Source: Planctomycetaceae bacterium
GTDB lineage: Bacteria; Planctomycetota; SZUA-567
Assembly (NCBI GenBank): GCA_021203245.1
Contig: JAJQBO010000092.1
Coordinates: forward strand, 1-64,000
Reading direction: 5' to 3'
DNA length: 64,000 nt
Shown: in pieces, positions 56,435-64,000 of the stretch
Position numbering within the stretch: position 1 is the first letter of the stretch
Layout of the letters: each line of letters begins with the position of its first letter
The notes under the pieces: generated by a model
The model's input: only the letters and a program-made list of their open reading frames with translations
The model's database searches: none
Told to the model about the DNA's origin: nothing
Translations under genes and position numbers: made by a program

Positions 56435-57585
56435 AGCGACGCCCTCCTTTCCTTTATTGCGTCAACTCCTTCGTAGAGGCCGTCGGCGAAGACAACATTC
56501 GGTTTGCCGATGGACTCGAGGACGGCGATGCCTTTTTCCTTGTTGGTGCCTTCGAAGCGGATGACCACCAGCTTGTCGGAGCCGTACTCGTCGACAAAGC
56601 CCTTGACGCCGGCGGCGATTTCGTCGCAGCGGGTGATGCCGCCGAAAATATTGATGAACAACGCTTTTGTCTTCGGTTCCGACAGGCAGATGCGGATGGC
56701 TTCCTTGACCCGGTCGCCGGTCGCGCCGCCGCCGAGGTCGAGGGCGGCGACCGTCTTCATGCCGTTTTTGCTGAGGACGTCGATGCAGGACATGATCATG
56801 CCCGAGCCGTTCGAAATGACGGCGACCTCCCCATCGGGGTCGCAGGGGATGAAGAGGAAGCGGAATTTCCTGGCTTCGAGGATAAGCGGGTGCGATTCCA
56901 TTTCGTCGCGGAGTTCGATAAGTTCGGGGTGGCGGTACAGGGCCGCGTCGTCGACCGTGACCTTGGCGTCCAGCGCCTGCAGCTCGCCCGCCGGGGTGAC
57001 GGCGAGGGGATTGATTTCGCACAGCAGGCAATCGCCTTCCCGGAACAGGGCGTAGAGTTTATCCAGCATGTCGGCAAGCTGGCCGGTGTAGGACGCGTCG
57101 ATACCGCTCTTGCTGACCAGGTAGGTCGCCACGTAGGGGCGCAGGCCGACGATGGGGTCTATGGTGACGCGGATAATTTTGTCCGGGTCGGTCTTGGCCG
57201 TCTCCTCGATGTCGACGCCGCCGACGGAGGAGAAGATGACGATCGGGCATTTTTTCACCCGGTCGAGGGCGATGGACAGATACCATTCCGACGCCACCTC
57301 GACCTGGCGGGTGACGAGGAGGCGCTTGACCGGGTGTCCCTTGATGTCCATCCCGAGGATGGCCGCGCAGGCCGCTTCGAGTTCGCTTGTATTCGTCGCC
57401 GGCTTGATGCCGCCTGCCTTGCCGCGACCGCCGATTTGCACCTGGGCCTTGACCATGCAGGGGTATTCGACCTCCAGCCCGTCCAGGTCGGCAAGGGAAT
57501 TGACGACAAATCCCCGCGGCCCGGCGATGCGGTACAGGTCGAAATACTCCTTTGCCTTGTATTCCATTAAATCCATTGCTCTCAT
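56431..57585 (-). CDS. sucC: Succinyl-CoA ligase beta-subunit-like protein (ATP-grasp)
   Basis: [25 protein letters not shown]...[23 protein letters not shown]...[25 protein letters not shown]...[44 protein letters not shown]. Confidence 0.9.
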   Translation of the reverse strand: MRAMDLMEYKAKEYFDLYRIAGPRGFVVNSLADLDGLEVEYPCMVKAQVQIGGRGKAGGIKPATNTSELEAACAAILGMDIKGHPVKRLLVTRQVEVASEWYLSIALDRVKKCPIVIFSSVGGVDIEETAKTDPDKIIRVTIDPIVGLRPYVATYLVSKSGIDASYTGQLADMLDKLYALFREGDCLLCEINPLAVTPAGELQALDAKVTVDDAALYRHPELIELRDEMESHPLILEARKFRFLFIPCDPDGEVAVISNGSGMIMSCIDVLSKNGMKTVAALDLGGGATGDRVKEAIRICLSEPKTKALFINIFGGITRCDEIAAGVKGFVDEYGSDKLVVIRFEGTNKEKGIAVLESIGKPNVVFADGLYEGVDAIKERRASL

Positions 57586-57614
57586 CCTCCGCGTCGTAAA
57601 ACGCTGTACAAAAT

Positions 57615-57640
57615 GCCGCGCCCGCGTGAACGGGCGCGGC
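57615..57640 (-). terminator. Hairpin downstream of gntR
   Basis: GCCGCGCCCGCGTGAACGGGCGCGGC; no strong U-tract. Confidence 0.45.
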
Positions 57641-57646
57641 TGATTC

Positions 57647-58372
57647 CTAGTGCGCCGTGCCCCGGCCGGAGATAAACCGCGTCCGGTCGATGGCGCGCTT
57701 GATGTGGGCGTGCATAAGGCGTTCCGCCTCGGTCTCGTCCCGTTCCTCGATGGCGTCGAACATCCTCTGGTGCTCCGCAATGATGTCGGCGGCGTGGACG
57801 TGGGCATTGGCGACGGCTATGGACGATCCGAGCGCCTCGGCAAACGCGCCCAGGATGCCAATGAGGATGCTGTTGCCGGCGGCTTCGGCGATGCTGCCGT
57901 GGAAGCGGATGTCGCCCCGCTGCCCGCGCTCGCCCTTGGTGATTTCGTCGCGCATCGATTCGATGGCGAGGCGCATGTCGCGAAGCTGCGCCTGGCTGCG
58001 CTTTCTCGCCGCCACCCGTGCGGCGTAGGGCTCCAGCAGCACCCGCACCTCGTACATCTCGAGGACGCGGCGCTCGTCCTGCACGCCGCCGGTAACGCGG
58101 AGAATCGCCTCGTCGATGCCGCTCGACTTGATGAAGGTGCCTTCGCCGACCTTCGATTCAATCAGGCCGACCAGTTCCATCGCCCGTAACGCTTCGCGGA
58201 CCGAGGTGCGGCTGACGCCCAGTTGTTCCACCAGTTCGCGCTCGGTGGGCAACCGGTCGCCGGCGCGCAGGTCGCCGTCTTCGATCTTTTTCTTGAACAG
58301 TTCGACGATGTCCTCGTACAGCCGCGTCTTTTTCTTCAGCGGGTCCATCGTCATTTTCGGTTGGGGCGTCAT
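57647..58372 (-). CDS. GntR family (FadR-type) transcriptional regulator
   Basis: LYEDIVELFKKKIEDGDLRAGDRLPTERELVEQLGVSRTSVREALRAMELVGLIESKVGEGTFI + FCD domain. Confidence 0.95.
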   Translation of the reverse strand: MTPQPKMTMDPLKKKTRLYEDIVELFKKKIEDGDLRAGDRLPTERELVEQLGVSRTSVREALRAMELVGLIESKVGEGTFIKSSGIDEAILRVTGGVQDERRVLEMYEVRVLLEPYAARVAARKRSQAQLRDMRLAIESMRDEITKGERGQRGDIRFHGSIAEAAGNSILIGILGAFAEALGSSIAVANAHVHAADIIAEHQRMFDAIEERDETEAERLMHAHIKRAIDRTRFISGRGTAH

Positions 58373-58427
58373 TGGTTTTCCTCTCCCGGCCCGGCCCACG
58401 CAGGCAGGCCGGGCGGCAGGAATAAAT

Positions 58428-59711
58428 CTACCGGGTCAAATACTGCGGTATCCACAACGACAGGCCCGGGACATAGGTGATGAACAGGAGTACGACGATC
58501 ATCACGAGGAGCGGCACGATGATCGACTTGCATATCTCCTCCAATGATATCTTACCGATGCCGGCGGCGACAAACAGGTTAACGCCGAGCGGCGGCGTGA
58601 TAAAGCCGATGGCCAGGTTGACGATCATGACGATGCCGAAGTGAATCGGGTCGACCCCGACCGCCTTGACGACAGGCAAGAGAATCGGCGCGAGAATGAG
58701 GATTGCCGCCAGTGTTTCCATGAAGCAGCCGACGATCAGGAGGAGCACATTGATCATCAGGAGGATGTAGATCTGGCTGTCCGTCATGGAGGTGATAAAG
58801 GCGGCGACCTTGGTCGGCACCTGCAGCATGGTGAGAATGCGGCCGAAGATGGCGGCGGTGCCCATGATGATCATCGCCGTGGCTGTGGTGAGGCCGGCCT
58901 GGCAGAAGATGTCGTAGAGGTCCCGAAACTTGATGTCCCGGTAGACAAACAGCCCGACGACGATGCCGTAGATAACGGCGACGGCGGCCGCTTCGGTGGG
59001 GGTGAAGATGCCGCCGTAGATGCCGCCAAGAATAATGAACGGCACGAGGAGCGACCACTTCGCATCCCAGGCGACACGGAGCTTTTGCGCCGTGGTGAAG
59101 ATTTCGCGCTCGCCGCCGTAGCCGTTTTTCTTTGAAATGAAATAATTCATAATCATCAGGGACAGCCCGATCATAACGCCCGGGATGATGCCGGCCATGA
59201 ACATGCTGCTGATCGACGTCCCGACCGCGACCGAATACACCACCATCGGAATGCTGGGCGGGATGATGACGCCGATGGACCCGGACGCCGCGACGATGGC
59301 GGTCGAGTATCCCTTCGAATAGCCCTTCTCGATCATCGACGGAATCATCAGCGAGCCAATGGCCGCGACGGTGGCGGGGCCGGAACCGGAGATGGCGGCG
59401 AAGAACATGCACGCCGCGACCGTCACCAGGCCGAGTCCGCCGGTGAAGTTGCCGAAGAACGCCCTGGCCGTCCCGAGCAGACGCTGCGAGATGCCGCCCC
59501 GGCCCATGATTTCGCCCGCGAGGATGAAGAACGGTACAGCCATCAGCGGGAACGAGTCGATGGCGGTCACCAGGCTCTGGGTGAGGTGGGTGTACTGCAT
59601 CCTCGGGCTGAGGTGAATGGCGACGACCGACGCGAGGCCGAGCGACACGCCGATGGGGACGTTGATGACGAGAAAAACGACGAAGGACAGGAACAGTGCC
59701 GTGGTTACCAT
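58428..59711 (-). CDS. dctM: TRAP transporter large permease DctM
   Basis: MVTTALFLSFVVFLVINVPIGVSLGLASV...IPPSIPMVVYSVAVGTSISSMFMAGIIPGV...NLAIGFITPPLGVNLFVAAGIGKISLEEI. Confidence 0.95.
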   Translation of the reverse strand: MVTTALFLSFVVFLVINVPIGVSLGLASVVAIHLSPRMQYTHLTQSLVTAIDSFPLMAVPFFILAGEIMGRGGISQRLLGTARAFFGNFTGGLGLVTVAACMFFAAISGSGPATVAAIGSLMIPSMIEKGYSKGYSTAIVAASGSIGVIIPPSIPMVVYSVAVGTSISSMFMAGIIPGVMIGLSLMIMNYFISKKNGYGGEREIFTTAQKLRVAWDAKWSLLVPFIILGGIYGGIFTPTEAAAVAVIYGIVVGLFVYRDIKFRDLYDIFCQAGLTTATAMIIMGTAAIFGRILTMLQVPTKVAAFITSMTDSQIYILLMINVLLLIVGCFMETLAAILILAPILLPVVKAVGVDPIHFGIVMIVNLAIGFITPPLGVNLFVAAGIGKISLEEICKSIIVPLLVMIVVLLFITYVPGLSLWIPQYLTR

Positions 59712-59712
59712 G

Positions 59713-60207
59713 CTATTCCCCTCCTTCCCTGGTCGAGGCGAGTTCCTTGACCGAATGATAGAGATTCTGAATAAGCCGGATGGCGACAAGGATAAAGCAG
59801 AACGGCAGGGTGCCGTAGACGTAGCCCATGCGGATTTCCAGCGCGGGCGAGGTCTGGTTCAGCCGGAAGATGCGTCCGGCGGTGACAAAGCCGTAATAGA
59901 TGATGAAAATGGCGAAGGCGAGGAACAGGATGTCTGAAATCAGCTTGATGATGGCCTGCTTGCGGGGCGACAGCCACATGGTGAACGCTTCGACCCGGAC
60001 GTGGCGCTTCATTTTGACGCCGTAGCTGATGCCGGCGTAGACGAAGAAGATGAACAGGTAGCGGGCCAATTCCTCCGACCAGGACAGGGAGGCTTGCACC
60101 ACATAGCGCATAAAGACCTGCAAACCGATGGAAATGGTCATCACGCCGAGGCAGGCGACGGTGATGATTTCCTCGATGCGTTTGTTGAGAAATTGCAGTA
60201 CTTTCAC
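59713..60207 (-). CDS. dctQ: TRAP transporter small permease DctQ
   Basis: MKVLQFLNKRIEEIITVACLGVMTISIGLQVFMRYVVQASLSWSEELARYLFIFFVYAGISYGVKMKRHVRVEAFTMWL. Confidence 0.95.
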   Translation of the reverse strand: MKVLQFLNKRIEEIITVACLGVMTISIGLQVFMRYVVQASLSWSEELARYLFIFFVYAGISYGVKMKRHVRVEAFTMWLSPRKQAIIKLISDILFLAFAIFIIYYGFVTAGRIFRLNQTSPALEIRMGYVYGTLPFCFILVAIRLIQNLYHSVKELASTREGGE

Positions 60208-60299
60208 TCTTCACCCCCTTTTTCCCGGGTGTCGCCGGCCGTCCCCGCGCACGGCGGCGACGCGCGTGCGCAGGGCGGCATGGCAACTGTGGCAAGAAT

Positions 60300-61263
60300 C
60301 TATTTAAGGAACGCGTCCATGATCTGGTCGTTCTTCACTTCGGCGCGGACCATATCGTAAACGGGACCCATCTTGTCGCGGAACAATTTGCGCTGTTCGG
60401 GGGTCAGGTCGATGATTTCGATCCCGCCCTTGATGGCTTCGATGGCCTTTTCCTCGTTGGCCCGGGCGACGCCGCGCTGGAAGTCGATGGACTCCTTGGC
60501 GGCCTTGTGGACTATGGCCTGCTGTTCGGGGGTGAGTTCGTTTTAGAACTCGAGGTTCATGAAGATCGGCATCGGGGTATAGATGTGGTTGGTGGTCATG
60601 ACGTAGTTCTGCACTTCGTAGAACTTGTTGGTGTAGATGAGTTCAAACGGGTTTTCCTGGGCGTCGACGGTGCGCTGCTGCAGGGCGGTGAACAGTTCGC
60701 CGAACGAGACCGGCGTCGGGTTCGCGCCGAGAGTGCGCCAGGTGGCCATCTGAATCTTGTTTTCCATGACGCGGAGCTTGATGCCGGCCAGGTCTTCGGG
60801 CTTCATGATCGGCTTGTTGGCGGTGAGCTGGCGGAAGCCGTTTTCGGTATAGCCGAGGCCCTTGAGGTTGATCTTTGGCGGCGAGGAGCATCTTGCCGGG
60901 TTCGCCGTCAAGGGTGGCGTAGGCCTCCTCGCGGGTGGAAAAGAGGAAGGGGGCGTCGAGGACATAGAACTCGCTGGCAAAGCCCGCGATGGGCGAGCCG
61001 GACGAATGCCCGACCTGGACGTTGCCGAGCTGGCAGCCTTCGACCACTTCGCGGTCGCCGCCGAGTTGCTGGTTCGGGAAGATTTCGACTTCCATGGCGC
61101 CGTTCGATTCGGTTTCGATGATTTCCTTGAACTTCAGCCAGCCTTCATGGCTCGAGTGGTCCTCGGTCGCGCCGTGAGCGACGGTGATGTGGACGTCGGC
61201 GGCATAGGCGGCGCAGCCAAGCGCGAAAAGGCACACGAGTGCGAGCAACGCGGATTTCTTCAT
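60300..61263 (-). pseudogene. dctP: TRAP solute-binding protein DctP with a +1 A insertion (about 60883) and an in-frame TAA (60543..60545)
   Basis: MKKSALLALVCLFALGCAAYAADVHITVAHGATEDHSSHEGWLKFKEIIE...GEPGKMLLAA | KINLKGLGYTENGFRQLTANKPIMKPEDLAGIKLRVMENKIQMATWRTLGANPTPVSFGELFTALQQRTVDAQENP...MNLEF*NELTPEQQAIVHKAAKESIDFQ...IMDAFLK. Confidence 0.85.
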
Positions 61264-61358
61264 ACCATTCTCCTGTAACGGGTGCGGTCCCCTCCGCTGC
61301 CCTGTTCGGCTCCGAACTTCGGGGCGGCCGGGATGATCGTAATTTTTCGACAACGCTG

Positions 61359-62723
61359 TTAGGCGAGGCTCTTTTCGATATCCATATACGCCTCGGTAAA
61401 CACCTTCGAGACGGCCTGAAGCGGTACAAAATCGTGGACGCTGTCCATGTCCAGCTTGTCGCGGTTGTAGGCCTTGACGAAGATGGTCGACTTGTTCAGG
61501 ATTTCCATGACGTCGGCGGGGGTCGAGTCCTCCATCTCCGACTTGAGTGGGCGCGGCTCCTGGTCGAACTCCTTGATCTTCTCGGTCATGGTGGTGAAGA
61601 CGACCGGCGCGTCGGCGTGATCGGTCAGGCAGGCTTCGATGGTGTAGGGTCCGCGAATGGCGGCGGCCATGATGGTGGCCTTGTTCAGGCCCTTGGCGCG
61701 CAGGTTGGCGTAGGACTTGCGCAGCACCGAGACGCCGGCCCACTTCGAGTACTGCTTGGGGTTTTCGACCCCCATCGCTTCCAGTTCCTTGGCGACATTG
61801 TCGTCCAGGAAGCCGGCCATGATGACGACGAAGCATTGCTTGTCGCCCTTCTGGATGATCTCGGCGAAGATTTCGTGCTGGCTGACCGAGAAGTTCAGGG
61901 TCATGCAAATGCGGATGCCCTTGGCGACCAGCGCCTCGGCGGCCTTGACCGCACCCTTGACGGCGGGCAGCTTGTAGACCACGTTGATCGGCTGATAGCC
62001 GAGTTCTTTGGCATACGCTTCCTGCCAGTAGAGGACTTCGTCGACCATCTTTTTGTCGTCGTCGGGGCCGATGTTTTTCGGGTTGGTCTGGACGCAGACA
62101 AAACCAAACCCGCCGTCGGTGGCGTCGTAGATGGGCTTCAGGACGCGGGCGTTGATGGCGGTAACCTTTACGAACATGGCGGAGATTATCTTCTCGACCG
62201 ACGCGCCCGGATTTTCGGCCTTGGCCTCGTCCAGGAGCTTGGCCCAGAGTTCCGGGTTTTCCTTGCGGAACAGGTTTATCTTGGCCGGGTTGGAGGTGAC
62301 GAAACGGGCGCCGCGGCGGAGCGAGTGATCCATACCGGTGCAGTAGTCGTGGCCCCAGAAGTCGTAGAGCTTGCCCTCGCGGGTGTACTCGCACATCTTC
62401 CAGGTCTGGCTGGCGGCGATGGCTTCCTTTTCGGCGGTATAGGCCGCGACGGCGCTCTCGTCGGCGTTGGCCGTGACCACCTCTTCGAAGCGCGCCTGCA
62501 TGGCGGCGACGGCATTCTTCCCGACCATGTCGTCCAACACCCATCCGGTGAGGGCGGAGCCGAGGTCGAGGGCGAGGTCGGTCGCCAGATGGACGGCGGC
62601 GGCCTTGTCAGACTGGGTGGCGGCGGTAATTTCGTAGAGGACCGCGTCGCCCGCTTTGGCGAATTCGCTGGCGGTGGCGGGGAAGAGAACGGCGTTTCTC
62701 GCATCATTGAGGGAGCGAAGCAT
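61359..62723 (-). CDS. Transaldolase-family protein (large form, 454 aa)
   Basis: ARFVTSNPAKINLF...PINVVYKLPAVKGAVKAAEALVAKGIRICMTLNFSVSQHEIFAEIIQKGDKQ...NKATIMAAAIRG: transaldolase Schiff-base Lys and N-x-FSVSQ motif. Confidence 0.75.
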   Translation of the reverse strand: MLRSLNDARNAVLFPATASEFAKAGDAVLYEITAATQSDKAAAVHLATDLALDLGSALTGWVLDDMVGKNAVAAMQARFEEVVTANADESAVAAYTAEKEAIAASQTWKMCEYTREGKLYDFWGHDYCTGMDHSLRRGARFVTSNPAKINLFRKENPELWAKLLDEAKAENPGASVEKIISAMFVKVTAINARVLKPIYDATDGGFGFVCVQTNPKNIGPDDDKKMVDEVLYWQEAYAKELGYQPINVVYKLPAVKGAVKAAEALVAKGIRICMTLNFSVSQHEIFAEIIQKGDKQCFVVIMAGFLDDNVAKELEAMGVENPKQYSKWAGVSVLRKSYANLRAKGLNKATIMAAAIRGPYTIEACLTDHADAPVVFTTMTEKIKEFDQEPRPLKSEMEDSTPADVMEILNKSTIFVKAYNRDKLDMDSVHDFVPLQAVSKVFTEAYMDIEKSLA

Positions 62724-63071
62724 CGTGCGACTCCTAGGGATAATGGTCTACCGGGTATAGGCAACCTGCGCGCAATCCCCCTTGGATCTGCGCGAGGCGT
62801 AAATCATTAACGTAGAACAACGGGGTGGAGCCGGTCCGACAGGAGGCGAGCGGGAACGGCTCGTAGGGATTAATGCGGTATCGGGTCAGGGAGGCGTCGA
62901 GCCTGCTGTCTGGCATATGATCTGTTGGTCATACCTTCATACTATACTATCAACTCGCCTTTGTCAAACCGCTTTTTTGCCGGATCCCGCATTTTATCTA
63001 TCCCTTTGCCTTTTTCCGCCGATTGCGGTAAATAGCAGCAGGAAATGCCCATGATACGGCAAGGAGGGGGT

Positions 63072-63863
63072 ATGGCGAGCAGGAAGTTGCTGTCGTGCGA
63101 AGTGATGCGGGACGAAGTGGAATGGCTGATCGGCCGCGCCGGGCTCGGTGACGGTATCGACGCCGAATTCCTCGAAATGGGTCTGCACCAGCACCCGGAG
63201 CGCCTCAACGCCGAATTGGAGCGGCGCATCGGCGCGTGCGAGGGCATGGGGTATGACGCTGTCCTCCTTATGTTCGGCCTGTGCAGCAATGCCGTGACCG
63301 GGTTGTGGGCGCCGGCCGACAGCCGCCTCGTCCTGCCCCGCGTCCACGACTGCATTTCGGTCTACCTCGGCTCGACGCGCCGCTTTATGGCCGAACACGC
63401 GGCCGAGCCCGGCACCTATTGGTTCAGCCGCGGTTTTCTCCACCGGTCCGACGGCGTCGCCTGGGAAGCCGGCGGGCTGGGCGCGGACTTCGGCGGCACG
63501 GACGAGGCCGGCCGGCGCTTGTCCGTCCCCGAGCTGCGCGCCCGCTATGTCCAGGAGTATGGCGAAGACAACGCGGAATACCTTATCGAGGTGCTGGTCG
63601 ATTCGTGGAAGGCGAACTATAAGCGCGCCGTTTACCTCGAATGGAGCGAGTACCCGGGCCGGGCCGCCGACCGCGACACCGTGCGTCGGCATGCGGACCG
63701 AAGCGGGTGGGAGTTTCACGCCATGCCGGTGGATCTGCGCCTGTTGGAGGCGCTCCTGACCGGCTGCTGGTCGCCGGAGGAATTTATGGTGGTCGGACCG
63801 GGCGAACGGTTGATCGCCAGCAATGACGAACGGATTTTCTGCGCCGCGCCCGACGGCGGCTGA
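63072..63863 (+). CDS. DUF1638 domain protein
   Basis: LLSCEVMRDEVEWLI...LMFGLCSNAVTGLWAPADSRLVLPRVHDCISVYLGSTRRF. Confidence 0.75.
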   Translation: MASRKLLSCEVMRDEVEWLIGRAGLGDGIDAEFLEMGLHQHPERLNAELERRIGACEGMGYDAVLLMFGLCSNAVTGLWAPADSRLVLPRVHDCISVYLGSTRRFMAEHAAEPGTYWFSRGFLHRSDGVAWEAGGLGADFGGTDEAGRRLSVPELRARYVQEYGEDNAEYLIEVLVDSWKANYKRAVYLEWSEYPGRAADRDTVRRHADRSGWEFHAMPVDLRLLEALLTGCWSPEEFMVVGPGERLIASNDERIFCAAPDGG

Positions 63864-63909
63864 TGGCGCGGGTACAGGCGGTTACCATTTCTCTCGGAAA
63901 GGAGTGACG

Positions 63910-64000
63910 ATGGAATTAAAACAATGCGTGGCAGGGCGGCGCAGCATTCGCAAGTTCACGGACAAGGCGGTCGACGACGACCTGCTCAAGAAGATCATTG
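63910..64000 (+). CDS. Nitroreductase family protein, 5' part only
   Basis: MELKQCVAGRRSIRKFTDKAVDDDLLKKII, runs off window end. Confidence 0.7.
   Translation, partial: MELKQCVAGRRSIRKFTDKAVDDDLLKKII

Noticed and set aside
60643-62544. 633-aa minus-strand ORF
   Set aside because: Out-of-frame over the transaldolase gene; only its last part is the true DctP N-terminus.

Overview
Window of high-GC bacterial chromosome, mostly ordinary single-copy metabolism and envelope genes. Lineage markers (a small CxxC zinc-ribbon protein plus its 168-aa partner, an H-x-DG pseudopilin-like protein, an exported multi-OstA protein) suggest a Planctomycetota/PVC-like diderm, but this is only an inference. 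I found no rRNA, tRNA, CRISPR array or prophage. Points that stand out: (1) a dispersed non-coding repeat population: family A has GTCACCCCGGCG...CGCCGGGGTGAC ends and occurs as ~170-190 bp inverted-pair elements and ~60 bp solo arms, a REPIN-like architecture; family B has CCCGCGAACGCGGG hairpins, with one copy at the truncated 5' end of an IS110-family remnant and one in a permuted arrangement; (2) a fusion of a GDT1/UPF0016 half-transporter with a rubrerythrin/ferritin-like diiron domain; (3) a coiled-coil protein with tandem FliM/FliN-like 'QDDIDALF' motifs; (4) oleA-oleB and a distant oleC (long-chain olefin/beta-lactone pathway) with no obvious oleD; (5) a minus-strand catabolic operon (TRAP DctPQM, GntR, SucCD-like, LarA-like, SDR, Zn-ADH, two transaldolase-family proteins) in which three genes are broken by indels and one also by an in-frame stop; (6) a vapBC pair whose toxin has an in-frame TGA in the conserved D-T-S motif; (7) an RND pump split by an in-frame TAA; (8) a conserved 58-aa small protein below the ORF-track cutoff. 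All homology statements come from reading motifs, not from database searches.
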